Shown here: in pieces, positions 13,266 through 26,346 of the stretch
Layout: each line of letters starts with the position of its first letter
Position numbering within the stretch: the stretch's first letter is position 1
Assembly: GCA_033085395.1 (NCBI GenBank)
Contig: JANQBS010000095.1
Span: 62,001-126,000, forward strand
Reading direction: 5' to 3'
DNA from: Xanthoparmelia taractica
Lineage: Eukaryota; Ascomycota; Lecanoromycetes; Lecanorales; Parmeliaceae
DNA length: 64,000 nucleotides
Position numbers and translations under genes: made by a program
The notes under the pieces: model-generated
Databases searched by the model: none
Told to the model about the DNA's origin: nothing
The model's input: only the letters and a program-made list of their open reading frames with translations

Positions 13266-15218
13266 TCAAGCACCATAAGCACGGTCCACCGCGCCTCCAA
13301 ACTTCCTCTCCCGCGACACCACCGCAATCTCCCTCTCAACCGCCTTCTCGAAATCCATCTTCCTTGCCACAACCACAGGATGGAACCCCGGGCCCCCCGG
13401 CCCCGTCTTCCAGATACTCCTCAGCGTGCGATTCAGCTCCGCGATCCACTTGCCCTTTGACAAGTTGCCACGGGCCGGCATCTGCGTTGCGGCGGCGCTG
13501 ATGCGGGCCTCGCTGATGAGGGAGATGTATTGGTGTTCTTGCGTCGTCATGGGCCGGTTGGCGTTGCGGAGGCGGGTGCAGGTTTCGGTTTCGCGCTGAT
13601 AGAGCATGTTCCAGTAGTCGAGTGGGGGCATGGAGCCCGGAGGCGGGACGACGAGGGCGTCGGTGGTGGGTGTTGCTTGGGCTATGAATGGAGGGATCTG
13701 CGCTTGGGCGATTCGTTGAGGGGTAGGTTGGATGATCAGGTTCGGTATCTGGTTGGCAAAAGGTCCGTGCATCGGGTTGGGTGTCTGGTTGGGCGGTGCG
13801 CCCTGGTGTGAGTGCGAGGACTGCATACTCCAGATCTCGTGGTTTGGCGGGTACGGCACTTGGCCTGCGAAAGCATGGGAAGGTGCTGCGTCAAACCTAG
13901 GCTGGAAGTGACTGAGCTGGCCTTGGAATGGGCTAGGGGGTCCGCCGTACATGCCTTGACCAGTCTGGTGCAGATCTCCGTAGCCGGGAACGCTTGGTGG
14001 AGCTGAGAAGGGCTCTGCGCCATAAACGCCGCGTGCCTGGCTCGATGGGAAACGTGGGCCTCTGAACTGAGATGGTGAATTTTCGCGGCTGAAACTGGCG
14101 ACAGGGTATGATGTAGCGTCGAAGTGGGACGTAGGCGAATATCTGCTGCTTGGATGGTGGCTCAAGGTCGTCATCTCCATCATCCGCTCGATGCTACGAG
14201 GAAATGGCGGCTCTCTGTTGTGGCGTGCACGTCTTGGGTTGGGATTCCCATTGGATCTAGGAGGTCTTGCAGCAGATGGATTGAGTGGTGACTGGGTGCT
14301 CTTGAACTGTGGTGGTGGGGTCATTCTGAGAGAGTCTGATTGACGATGGCCCCTCGTAGGTGAATCAGAAAAACCACGAGAGCCATGGAAGGGGTACTGG
14401 GACTTGATGCTGGATGCTGGGGTGGCGTTTGGGGAGATTCCTTGGCCGAATTGCGTGGGGGTTGCTGGACGAGCTTTCGTGCTTTGCCGGAAGATCTCAT
14501 CAGGTCGACGCTGACGGGTGCCGGAGGTGGGTGACCAGACAAGCTCTCCAGATCCCATGACGTTTCGTGGAACAAAAGTCGGGATGTTGGAAAGATCGAG
14601 CTTCTTCGGGAGAGTCTTGGGTTTGCCTTCGACGTTCATAGATGAGCGCAGAGGAGAGTCTGAGAGTTTGTCTTCAGCTTTCCCCGGCGCGAGCACGGTG
14701 GGATTGACTGGGCACATGAATCATTAGTAAACTTGGTGAAGTTGAAAGATGGATATGTGCTTACGAAGTGAAGTACGAGAGCTTGCATCACTGAGTTGCT
14801 TCTTGTGCCCAGTTCCGTTATACGTAAGGTCTTTCCCAACAATCTCCCTTCCGTCTTTGGCAAGCTTCGTCCATGCCGGCTCTTCAGGCAAGTAATCCCA
14901 TTTCTTACCCGGTGGGCCCCTCATACCGCGAGTCGCGTACAAGAACACCTTGATATTGTCATTTGGGTTAGAATACTCCGACTCTGGCGCTTGAAGCTCT
15001 GGAATGACTGCGCGAGCGCGTGCAAAGTAGCTGGGTGAGTGAATGATGAGCGCGAGAAAGGACGCGATGTCCTCCTCCTCCGTGCTATCGCCGTTGCGGA
15101 TGCGTTTTTGGAAGAAGTCGGCGCAAAAGGCGCGAAGCTCGAGCATGGTTTGGATGCTTGGGGCGGGTGTGTTGTAGGTCTCTGGATCGAAGGGGTTTTT
15201 GCCATCTGATCGCTCCAT
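13266..15218 (-). CDS. Pro/Ser-rich protein of unknown function
   Basis: Exons 15218-14765 and 14707-13266 encode 631 aa. The 56-nt intron has GTAAGC, a textbook TTACTAAT branch site and TGCCCAG. The N-terminal about 150 residues are ordered (helical segments such as 'TMLELRAFCADFFQKRIRNG') and could form a small domain. The middle (about 170-500) is disordered and rich in Pro, Ser, Gln and Gly with PPxF-like patches. The C-terminus (about 520-631) regains order, with 'LDYWNMLYQRETETCTRLR' and basic residues. I recognise no Pfam-type domain. The layout of two ordered ends around a disordered linker suggests an adaptor or RNA/chromatin-associated protein, but that is only inference. Confidence 0.75.
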
Positions 15219-15977
15219 TATGGCGGTTGTACTGTTCTGTAGTGATGCAATTTTTTAGAGATGATGGTTATGGATGGAAGATGTATTGTGAAAGTGAGGT
15301 TTTCGGAATTTGGAAGAAGCCCAAATGATTTGTTTACCTTCACTGCTCTGTGACGACAACCTCTTGACTGTCACCTTTTAATGAATCAAAAACCAGCGTT
15401 TTACCATCATGAAGGCAATAAATCTAGCTATGATACTGTGACGGCTGCCTCAGCTGATTCCCATCTTTTCCAACCTTCCTCCAGGTCTTTGACACATTCT
15501 CAACATCCAGAGATCCTCAGCCTCATCAAAAAACTACCAACGTAGCGCAACGTCTGGAGAAAAAAAGTTGACTGGCACTTCCGGCATTGAGTTTGTTATA
15601 ACCTGACACCTGACACCTGACGCCTGACACTATGGTCGTGGTCAATTTCAGCATGCTGAAACACCTTAGCTCAAGGCCACTTTGGCCCCTGAGGCCGCAT
15701 TTACCGCCATACGAGAACTGCCTCCGTGACTGAAGCCTTTTGGAATGGAACCTGTATATCAGATAATACCGACACATGTGATACCAACAGGGAACCCTGT
15801 AGGGGAACTTGCTCGCTAAGTCCAAGCCCAAATTCATTTAGATATTAGGAGTAAAACCCTCCCATTCCCCCTCAAAAACCATCATCAATCGCCAAAAGAG
15901 ACCCGCGTGCAAACCCCACAGAATGATGAAATTGAACCCGGCTCTCCCAATGCAGCCACGAGGAACTATCCGATGTC
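15219..15977. other. Intergenic
   Basis: No supported gene. It contains four tandem 7-bp units (CCTGACA, one variant) at 15602-15630. Confidence 0.7.
15602..15630. repeat. CCTGACA heptamer tandem repeat
   Basis: Four consecutive copies of CCTGACA, the third reading CCTGACG. Confidence 0.9.
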
Positions 15978-18410
15978 CTAAGAAAAGAAGTTCATCTTAC
16001 TCAGCAACCCTCGTATCCCCTGCTGCACTCGTTTCGCCCTCTTCTTTTTCTCTCTGTTCTTCTTGTCCAACTTCCTCTCCACATGCGTCGGCAACCCACC
16101 TCTCTGCTGACTCATTCCCACCTTAACGTGAGCTACGTCCGTGAGACCATTATCTAACTTGCTCTGCACCACATTTTGAGGTGATAACGGGCCAAGGATT
16201 TCCCTCACGGGCTGCAGGTTTTCTTTTCTGTAGTTCGCGCGGAAGACTGGATCAGTCTCGAAGCGCTTGCGGTCGACTCTCTTGTAGAGAACATTGCTGT
16301 GGAAGCAGCCCGGCATGCCTTTTTTGAAAGCGTCTTCTTCTTCCACCCGCGAAAGGGCGCGGCAGTACTCCATGCGTGACTTTGTCTCTTTGTGTAAGAA
16401 GTGGAGTTTCGGACGATACCTCGCGTCTTCGTTTTGACAGCGAAAAACCAGGTTCCAGAGATCGGAGGTGTATACCAATTCAAGTCTTGGTCTGGTTTTA
16501 GGGTCGGGTTTTGCGTCTCCGGAAAGTTTGAGGGTTTCGTATTGTAGACCGAGCAGGTTTGTTGCATTTTCCATGGATTTGCCCAAGGAATAAACGTCGC
16601 AGTGTGGGCCTATGAGCTCGTGAGGGTGACGCCTCCGATGTTCCTTTTCCGGTGTCCTATCTACTACTTCCTATGATCGCCGTTAGATGAGGGTATCATG
16701 TGTAATGATTCTTTGAACCACTCACTGGTGCCACGTATCTGTGCTCATATCAGTGATGTCCATATCTTGTCTCAATGTATACTTACCCTTGAGTTCCGAC
16801 ACTTGGTCCAGCGCTCTTGAAGTAGCGAATCTCTGCCACGCTCACCCCTATGGTATGTGCCAGCCCTACTCTATTAGTATCCGTATCAAGTAACAAGATT
16901 CGCAGGCTTACCGAAGTCTGCCAGCTTCACGCAGGGATAGATTCGATGTGTACTTTGATCAGGAGTGGCAAGGAGCATGTTCTCCGGCTTTATATCCATA
17001 TGCACAATGCCGTCCCATCCACGCCTGTAGGACGACTGCTTGTTGGTCCCATAGCAGCAATAGCAAAGGGCGTTTACCATGGAGTGGAAGACATGCCACA
17101 AAAAGGCTTCCGGAAGAATGAGTCTGTTTGCGGTCCAGTCAATGATGAACGCCACAAACATGTAATTAGTGGGATCTCTACCGTTGCGCATGATACCAAT
17201 CTATAAGATCCCAGAGATCTCCGTAGTCAGCGTACTCGTAACAGATCCTATGCCTGGGTTCTGATCTGCTAATTTTTCCCATTTCGTTTCTCCAAATCTT
17301 CTCTTCAATGTAAGCCCATTCTACTACCTTTCGGAGAAGTAGATTAGTGACTTGATCACAGATCCGTCCGTACATTAAGCTCACATTTATGACATTCTTG
17401 CATCCGAGGTCGTTCAGCCTCCGGGTCAAATGGGCCTCGGAACAGTAATCCTAGAAGAATACACCGGATTCAGCATTCTGCTTTAACCCGTAGCAATTTT
17501 TGGCTTGCAGAGTGCGACTTGCGACTCAAAGCGGGGCACAACAGGGAAAAAATTCGCTTTGGAACATACGTACCTTGAAGAAGTCATGGGGACGTGACTC
17601 TTTGGTGGCTATTCTGATAGGCTGTAATTCTTCAGGATTTGCCCTTGAGCAAGGAAGGGCATGGGCCACTCACTGGTCCATTCTCGCGACTTCTCTCCCA
17701 AAGCATCACTGCAGCACGTTCTTCTGTCAGCATCTACTCTTCGTTTACGGAAAACTTTGGGTAATAGCTCAATTTGGGGATAGCCTGGACCTTCCCATAA
17801 GGCGACAGTGTGACGGTATGAACTATGGAAAACTATTCTTCTCGATGGACATACCCTCACCAAATCCGCCTTTTCCCAGAGGGCGCACCGGCCTCCACGC
17901 GGGTCCCGCAACCAGTACTGCTGGCAAGGTGTCTTCGTGTCTCACGATGCTCTTCAATAGCAGCGCTCGACCACCCTGACCGGGCACGTTGGTAGAGTCT
18001 CCTCGGGGTAGTACGTCTGAGTAATAGTCCAGTACCTTTCCATCCAACTCCCCTCGTTGATACTTTTTCTTAAGCTCTGCCTGGAATTCTTTTGGCAGCC
18101 CTGATATTTTGCCATTATCGATTTCATTCGCGAAGAGTGGTGTTGCGTCCGCATTGAGCCCAAGCAATCGCTCTATTTCTTTCTCTGCATCGAAGGTCGG
18201 TCCTTTGACAAGACTTTCTGAGCCTGCCACAAGCGGGGGAGGCTCGGTCGGAAGATCTGGAACGTTGAGTATGTGTGCGAAGTCTTGCTGAAATTCTTCT
18301 TCAGTTTGCATCCTAGCTCTTTTGTTAGACGAGCTGCTTTGCCCTTGCGGGTCTGCTATGCTGCGTTTCATGTCGTGAGAATTGCTTTGAAAACTTCGCA
18401 AAAAAATCAT
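15978..18410 (-). CDS. Serine/threonine protein kinase-like protein, eight exons
   Basis: Inferred exons: 18410-17855, 17708-17674, 17621-17574, 17450-17182, 17123-16912, 16865-16787, 16738-16726 (13 nt) and 16670-15978. They total 1905 nt (634 aa), every junction in phase. A second ATG at 18371 is an equally good start. After a hydrophilic leader come the Gly loop GKGGFGEV, beta-3 IATKE (the VAIK-like lysine), the hinge YEYADYGDL, catalytic loop HMDIKPEN, DFG, activation segment GTQGYVAPE and DVYSLG. Exon 8 read alone looks like a separate unknown ORF, but it carries the alpha-F motif and the C-lobe arginine (CQNEDARYRP), so it belongs to this kinase. HMD replaces HRD (non-RD kinase), while the catalytic Asp and Asn remain. 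A 57-nt in-frame stretch at 17384-17328 may be an intron ending AAAG. This looks like a fungal-expanded kinase family; I infer no substrate. Confidence 0.8.
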
Positions 18411-19561
18411 TCAGCATGAAGAAGGGGGCGTTGGTGTGAGATTTTTGTCGTTGACTGGCAAGAAGCCGCATGCAGCCAAAAAAAAGGAAACGCGCCCATT
18501 ATGAAAGGACAAAGGAGATGAATCTCCGCTCCTCGAGCCTTTGCGGACTCAGTCCATAGCCAGTCCTCCATCAACCCATACGGTAGGTGATAGGTCCATC
18601 AGCCTGGGATCTAAGCAGACACAGCATAAGTACATCACGCATGGACATTTCGTAAAGCCCGAGGAGGTTTGTTGCAACATTGTCGACGTACTCCCTGACC
18701 CCCCGAGTGGGCCCGAGTCATACCGGATATGCCATTGATGACATACAGAGCAGGCATGAACCAGTCGCCAGCGGCCATTGATTGAAGCCATAAAAGAGAC
18801 ATCATATCGCTCTTTGCGTTAAATGCGACCTTCACGACCCGCCTCACGACTGAAAGGGCAAGTCACTGACCCCTCGTGGTGGTTCGCTGAACACGCTAGC
18901 CGCTTCCGGCGCTAGAAAGGTCCAGCCCTGATCAAGCCCCAAGCTAGCCGGATTCAGCGTGGCTGGGGAAAGGGGTGGATTCCATCCTAACGCGGCCATT
19001 ATGAGACCGAGTGACTGAAGTTGCCCAAAGTACTTGTACGTATTGAGATAGGCATACGACCAGATAGAAACAGTCAGAGCAATAGTGGCCAGGAAATTCA
19101 GTCCAGTCTCCGCAAGCCGAAGAACAACACTCAAGCTTCTCGCGAACAAAGGCCGCCCCAATTGCATAACCGGCTCACATTAGAAGGACCGATTATGTAC
19201 CATGTTGCAGGTCTAGCATTCCATGCGGTACTGCTCAACAGAAGTGGAGCTTATTCACGCGGAGTCACCGAAGAGAACAAGTATGGGGGAGGTCTCATTT
19301 AAACAAGGCTTTTTGATCGCTAGGTATGAGTCTCGAATATTATCTCGCTTCTTGCATGAGTCGTAGATGGCCATGAAAACACCAGGCTCATGACCATGGG
19401 ACAAATGCCCTCATATATACCACTCCTTGATAACGCCTGCTCGTTCGTTCGACTAACATCTTCCGTTTCCTGAACAAAATTTTCTTCATTCAGCGCTGTA
19501 TGGTGCTGCTATTATGACACCGAAGGAAAATGCTACAACAGTAAGCATCTTGAAACTATGT
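18411..19561. other. Intergenic, no firm gene
   Basis: Apart from one weak ORF (18844-19167, minus strand) nothing is supported. Confidence 0.55.
18844..19167 (-). CDS. Possible small membrane protein (uncertain)
   Basis: A 107-aa ORF has one hydrophobic segment (LNFLATIALTVSIWSYAYL) and then a Pro-rich stretch. An overlapping minus-strand ORF downstream (18847-18635) contains 'LQSMAAGDWFMPALYVING', which also looks protein-like, but I found no acceptable intron joining the two. It may be a two-exon gene with a frame lesion, or chance. No family is recognised. Confidence 0.25.
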   Translation of the reverse strand: MQLGRPLFARSLSVVLRLAETGLNFLATIALTVSIWSYAYLNTYKYFGQLQSLGLIMAALGWNPPLSPATLNPASLGLDQGWTFLAPEAASVFSEPPRGVSDLPFQS

Positions 19562-22500
19562 CTAGAAGTTAATCTCCTCATTCGATGAAGGTAATGGGTT
19601 TGGCGATCCACGATATCTATTTCGCTTGACGCTTTCCTTATCTGGGCTGTAACTGCCGGAAGAGGTGATGGGTCTGGGACCAGTAGGCTTGCGCTGAACC
19701 GCAGCGCCGGAGGCAGAGCGCGGTGAGTCTTTCGCCTGTAGAAGCTGCTCAGCTAATATGCTTTAAGTGACAATGAAGATTGACTTACAGGATCATAAGC
19801 AGAGCCATTGCTATACCTCTGTTCAGGCTGCAGATGTTCTGTGCTCAGAGGCGAGGCAAAGGTTGGCCTGTTGTCTTTGCTCGCTATCTTCGGTGGCCGC
19901 GATGGGCCCGATGGAATCAGTGGGCCATCGTCCTTGACCTTTGGCGGTCGTGGAGGAGCAGCAGCTTGTTCAGCTTCTGATGTCTCTGAGTATCCTCCGT
20001 CAGATATTGGGGCTAGGTTGCCGGCCAGTCCACTATATCTGTTGGTGACGCCTGGGACGTAACGAGCAAGAGTAGGGTCAGAGCCAAAGGTGTCTGAGGT
20101 GGGCGAGATGGGAGAGCGGGAGCCGAAATTTTGGGCTTCAGATTCGAGATGATGCTGGAATCGATGCGTAGGCCCAGGGCGTGGCTGGGGATGCTGCAGA
20201 TTGAGAGAGTTTCGATGTGCTTGATATTTCGGATCCTCAGAAACGTGAGAGGGGATCAAGGGAGAAGGAGGACGGTTTTCTTGGGCAATGTCACGAGTGA
20301 CCTGATCGTTCTCGAGCGAGTCATTAGAACGAAGACGATCATCTCCATGATGGTCATAATGATCGTTGGTTTCATACTGCTGCAGGTCTTCTCCCGACCG
20401 AGATGCCTCCGAGAAAGGTCGCTGCTGTCGCCGGTCCATGCTATTTCTGAAGTTATCCCCAACAGAAGAAGCTGTTGTCCTTGACCACCTGGAGATTTTT
20501 GGAAAGAACGATGAGTTGCTGGATTTGTGTTTGCGACTCTTGTCTGTTCCTGTTTTCGGGGTATGCTCGTTACTCTGAGTCCCGATCGGGATTTGAGACT
20601 GCGGTGGAGTACCCAGTGGTACAGACCCAACTCGACCGTTCTCCTTAGTAGGGGTGAGCAGCTGGTCGTTTTGATTTTGAAAAGCTTTCTGCTCATGCAA
20701 GTCAGGCTCTTCGTCTGCTTCGAGCACTGTGCTTACTCGATTCTGAGATCCACGACGACTGTCTCGATTTCTCATGGCGCTAGCTTCCCGTGACGGAGGG
20801 TTTGAGAAGTACCCTGACTGGCCTGTTGACCCGGTACCTGCTTGACCTTCTGGCTCATACCCATCTGGGCCAGCTGCACGCATATTATTGTAAGAGTTCA
20901 GGCTCTCCGCGCGCGCGTCGCCCCCGCCGGGCCGAATGCCCTGTCCAGCTTTCAAACCTTCGACTTCTCCAAGTAGATGAACCAGCATCTCTTCTATCTT
21001 GCCAATATCGTTCTGATTGCGGTTGCTGAGACCTTTGAGTGCGCGCCTAAATACGTTTCGCCTCTTGGCAGGAGAGTCCTCCGTTTCGTCTTCTGCAGAG
21101 GAGTGACGTTGAAATTTGGGTAGCCCCGATGGCTGGGGCCGTGGACCACCGACTATCTTTTGAACGGTACGATCATGCTGCTTGTTACCGGTCTCGACAA
21201 GGAAATCGTCTTGATCAGCAATGAACTTTTTCATTGCTTCGAAGGAATTACGCATCTCAGCCGCACTTCTGACTAGAGTCACTAGGATCTCGGTATCTCT
21301 GGCATTGCGTTGAGCGTCCCTGACAGTAAGCTGGCACTTTGTAAGCAAATGTAACGGCACCCTTGAACGGCGCAACTGAGAGTGGTCACTTACATGATCC
21401 ATGAGCGCCACGATATCTTTGGATTGGATCCTGTCAATGCCGTCGCCTGTAGCACTGTCGTATAGTGGGGAGCCCATGCCATGTGCCAAACCCTGTGAAT
21501 TTGTGCTCAGGTGCCTGTCGTGGCCTCGGCTTATAAACGGATCCTCATCTTCGGTCATGCCATCCACTCCGCGTTCGTTGAAAGCTTTGGCGTCTCTAAA
21601 GCGTATTTCCGGACTGGCAGTACCGCGGTGAGGCCCAGAAATATAGCCTTCATCTTTGGGCGGGCTAGGAACACTTCCACCGGCCATATAAGACTCGCGA
21701 ATAGGACTGAAGTCCTGTTTGGTGTTGGCCTCATACTCATCATGGGCCCTAGGTTTACGATCGCTGTGTGTTGATATTTCTCGTGATTCGTCTTGCCCTC
21801 CCGCTGAGCCTCGTCCGCTTGCCATAGCGGCTGCGCTGAGGAAGCCCGCCGCAGCAGCCTTGAGACTGTCATGAGCACTTGAATCCTGAGAGTGAGACAA
21901 AAATTCTCCTTTGGCATGTGGTGGTGTGGGCTTCTTTGGCCAGTGATCGAGAATATCGCTCTGATAGCCACCCATTGGCCCATGGATGATGGAAGGGTTG
22001 GTGCTAATCTCGGAGTCCGAATGCAAACCATGGCCGATCTCAGGTATGGGATCATCAGCTACAGGCAGACCACTGGCGCCCATGGGAATATGTTCTTCGC
22101 GTTCATCCAGGGATTTGGCAATGCTCTGGCGTGGAGAGTCTTTGGCGGAAAGGCTGTCGTAATTGTACAACCTCTCAGAGGATAACTTGGACTGAGGATC
22201 GTGCAGCTGCTCCCTCGAACCTTGAGCACGCGATCCAGCAAATGACCGATCTCCCTGTTTCGAGGAAATTACGGAAGTCTCAAGGAGCGATGCAACTGCT
22301 GATTCAACGGCTACCGGCGTGCTTCTGTAATCAGGGTTTCTGCCAGCGTCCACAGTCTGACGCTCTTGAGCGGCGGCAACTTTGTCCAGATACGGGGCAT
22401 CCATACTGTCGTCCGTATAGTTTGTCATATGTTTATAATCGATCATGGAATCTCGGTAGCTGCCAGAATCACGATAACGATCGTTCTTTTCATGTTCTTG

Positions 22501-24888
22501 TTCCAACCACTCATCCATGGCAGGATCTTTATCAGAGTATTCCCCCTCCGTAAACTTCGAGTCCCGGAGTTGCGCAAGCACATCTTCACCCGGCTCGAAG
22601 TTGATGCCTTTGGGTCGGTTTGTGCGAGTCATATCCACGCTGACAGGAGACTTCAATGATCTTATCGAATCAGATGATCCCTTTTTTAGATGCTGCTTGA
22701 GGGATGACCGAGAGCCTTGATGCCCAAATGACTGTCGGTTGATCTCGCTTTCCTGACGGCTAGAGACACTTTGGATAGGACTCAGGCCACGACTCTCGTG
22801 CTGATAGGAAAATTCATGCCTATCGTAGTGATCGTTGCGTTCTGATAGATTATGGGCTGTTAGACCGGCTGTTCCAGCTGCTGCCCCAACAACACCGGCT
22901 TCCAGCAGTTTTGAGTGATGCTCCTCATCTCGAAAGCTTCGATTGCTGCAGGGACTAGCCTCCGCGAGGTCTCCCTGAGACACATTGCTATGATGGGTCC
23001 CTAACCCTCCCCTTCGCGCATCTTGAGGGGTTCTAGTTGGCGTTCTTGACGCGGGAGACAAAATCTCGCGGGGCGAACCGCGGGATACCTGCCGTATCTC
23101 TGCAGTATGTATTCGTTCTTCGGAAGGGGATAAAGTTATATCGGTCTGTTCCGATAGGATTGAGTCCCGCGTAACATCTGAACTATGGATCTCGCTCCGC
23201 ATCGGCATGGGAGGGACGTCGTGCTTGTTGAAGATCTCCTCGGTACTCTCAGCAATGCTCTCACTTCGACTGCGACTCCCTTTACTCCTTCTCCTTCTTC
23301 GCTTCTCTCGATCGATGCTGGACCTTGAATCATTATGCTTGAGGTCGTGATGATTCAGAGCTGCAGCCGTGAGAATGCCTCCCGCCGTAGCTCCAGCGGC
23401 AGTATCCCTCAAACGATGCTCCTTGCTTCTTTTCCGAGAGGGTTTCTCTCCATCCCGAATGACAGTTTCCTCAGACATATTACGCTCTGACCTGCGCTCA
23501 GAAGGCGAACCGGAGTTTCTGTCCCGTCTGCTCTCTTTCCTGCCCTTGACAGAGTCGCCGGATAGTAGTGTACCTGCATTGTGCTCATCCCTATTGAGAA
23601 ACACTTTTGGCTTCGCGGAAACGTCTGGAGCGCTTGCATGTTTAGAGAGCTTGCGAGCCAAGTCGGTATGTGAACCGCTTCTGCCCGAATCCAAGGATCC
23701 CCTGCTTTCTCGGTCGAACTTTTGGCGGCTTTGCTGCATCTTCTGTTCTTGCTTCAACGTCTCCAACTCCGGCATGATCAAGCGGCGAATAGCATTCTCT
23801 ACTGTTTCGAGCAGTCTCGGATTGGCATTGATAGAGGATTTTGAGGTTCCAGATCGAAAGGAGTATTGATCACCGGACTCCCGTCGAGGAGATGGCTGGG
23901 AGGCTGTGAGGAGGCTTGACTCGACACCGCTGGCAGATTCATCCTCTTTATGTCCTTTGCTTGATCGGCGCCGCGTACTCTTGACATCTTCCGCAAGCTG
24001 CTCACTGCTGACACTGCGGCTGCGAGTTTTACTGCTGCGTTTGTGCTTTCCACCACTGACGTCTCGAGGCCTTCCTGCTACTTTTTCCATAGCCTTATGG
24101 ACGAGCCTCTCTTTACTAAGACTCCGGCTCCTCCTTCGTGACGGCGTCTTCAGGGTATCGACAGCGACAACAGCATCTCGGCTCGTACTTCGACTGCCCC
24201 TGCGAGGTGTCACACTTCCTGCGTTTCCCTCAAGCATGCTATCCGGTGGCATAGATGATATATCGGATGGATTCACGTGAGTATAGCGCTCCTCCCTTGC
24301 TATTTTTGGACCAGACAGATCACTATCCCGGTCTCTATGCATTATCTCGACCTCCACAGGCGGGTATCGGTGAGCTAAGCTTGACTCTTCCGCCGCCGAT
24401 GTGTACGAGCTGATACTCTTGTCGTCGGCACTGTCTGTGGCCTGCTTCTCCCCCGTAGAATGTGGGCCCAGCGATATTCGCCTTGTATAAGAAGGCTTGC
24501 GACTGCCTTTCGACGCGGTGACTTGAACGTGCTCGTTTGTGTCTTTGATCTTACGCGCAGCTGAGGGCGTCACCTTCACACGTACGCTGGGCCTGGAATG
24601 TACGTTTGGTCCTTTTCCGCCCTCGAAGTATTCGATCAAGAGCGACGTCTGGGAGTGGTGCGAAGCTTGGGTAAGTGCACTCTCGCGGCCTTTCTCGCGG
24701 GAATCCCTACGTTTCTTGGTAGGTATGGTGACTGGGCTGCCGTCTTCAGGTATCGAGTAGGATGTGCGATCTGTACGGCGGGAGACGTCCGTGGCGAGGT
24801 CGGCCTCTTCCGCACTGCCTCCTGATGTTTGCAAGGTCGAAGAGTCTGTTGGCGCTGGTAAAGGTGGTTTGCGGGTCTCCACGCCCAT
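19562..24888 (-). CDS. Very large Ser/Arg/Asp-rich disordered protein, conserved-looking, function unknown
   Basis: The main exon is 24888-19789. A GTAAGT donor at 19788 and an acceptor at 19745 add a last exon 19744-19562, giving about 1760 aa. Without that intron the ORF would end early in a non-conserved tail. A 57-nt in-frame segment (21393-21337, GTAAGT...CAAAG) is probably another intron, which would give 1741 aa. The sequence is low-complexity, with many RRRSRS and SRS-type basic-serine clusters, SP/TP sites and acidic patches. It has a few ordered islands: the N-terminal 'SQTSLLIEYFEGGKG' and 'SVRVKVTPSA', and a helical block near the middle-to-C-terminal part (AEMRNSFEAMKKFIADQDDF and IGKIEEMLVHLLGEVEGLK). 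Two Ala-rich hydrophobic patches (about residues 495 and 660) recall short membrane-associated or aggregation-prone elements. A scaffold, septal or cell-cortex role is conceivable but unsupported. Confidence 0.75.
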
Positions 24889-26346
24889 TGCGTCGATGGA
24901 ACGTGTCTTGACCTCACAAGGTTATGAAGAGGGAATTTTTGTAGAGCATGGATGGATGAAATGTTTTCGGAAGCCACGACTGAAACCAGGGTCAAGGTTC
25001 TGTCCGGGGTGTAGCGCCCGTCGATGTGGAGATGTTGTGGGTTAGGAATTGGGTGTAAGGACCATGGGATGAGTTAAAAGATTTTTGATCGTGGTAGCGT
25101 AGCGCTGGCGAAGCCTGAAAGGCAGGTACAAGCCAGCTTGGGAGTAGTGCCTGGGGATTTGTGGATGAGGCAGGGGGGATCCGCTGTTTGAGGTTCTCTT
25201 TGTATCAGTGGCCGAGCTCCACCGTACCGCTTCGGTTTCTCCACTCCGTCACTTGGCTCGCTCGGTATGGACTTGGCAGCATTGACCGTTCAACGCCAAT
25301 TGTAGTGCTCGCCGCACTATAGTCTGTGAGAGATATACAGAGAAGTGAAGAGAAAAGGATGGTGAAGGTTGGTGCAGAAAGGCGAGGTCGAAGGAAGGAG
25401 GCTGAAGGAAGCTTGAGCCTGGGAACAACAAACGCACTGTCGGTAAACTAAGGAAGAAGGCTGGGGGGTAGCAAAGTAGTAGTGAGCTTTGATAGGATGA
25501 TATCTTTGGCTCTGTTAAAGTACCTTTGACTTTTTCCAAAGTACTTGATAGCGCATTGATGTTTTAAAATAAATCGCTGCATTTACATACTTAACAATGA
25601 TCAATGGCCATTAATTAATATGTATCTGCAAAACATCTCCTCGTAATTACAGTAATATTATTCTATGCGAATGATTTTTATTATTACTGTTGTATTTTTC
25701 TCCTTCCTTCTGAATTTCTTGGCGCTTCTCCTGAGCTGTGCATCGGTTCCTGTCTAGATGCCGGCAAATCCACAACCAATCTTGCTTTACCATAAGCCGA
25801 AGATCTCCCGGCCCTCCTTCAACACTTTCGACACTCACAAACCATTATCTAGAAAAACAAGTCTGCCCTGACCTCACTTCCACAAGGCCGCCCCCCAACA
25901 TGAAAGACTCGCAACAACTGATGAAAAGCTCATCCAAACCCATCATGGGAAAGGAACTTATGTGCTACGTAACAGATAAACCCGCTTTTCTCCGATCTTG
26001 ATATTGGCCGGCGGGAAACTCGTTAACCGGGAGACCGCTGGGAGAATCAGTTTCAATTGGACTGGCACATGCAAGATCCCGCGCTTGACAACTCATCAAT
26101 ATGTCAAGCGCTCTCTTCTACTCAATCATTGCACCTTGTTGCAAACATATGGCTACGAGAATCCTGTTTGTTCGTCCGAGGCCGGCAAACATGTTACTGC
26201 CGCCAATTCTTGCCCTTTTTGGTCTTGACAGCATTCCTCGATGAATGAGCACGTGGCTGAGCCACAAAGTCCACATGCTTCGCTCCACCCCACAAAACAC
26301 CTCGCTAAAAAAGACATAATGACCGACACCGATTCTTTGCAAGAAA
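24889..26346. other. Intergenic
   Basis: This is the upstream region of the large disordered-protein gene and the 3' flank of HAS1. It is AT-rich around 25560-25700. No supported gene. Confidence 0.6.

Noticed and set aside
15978..16586. Independent 200-aa unknown gene.
   Set aside because: It is in phase with the kinase exons through an AG acceptor at 16671 and carries kinase motifs (DVYSLG, C-lobe Arg); it is the last kinase exon.
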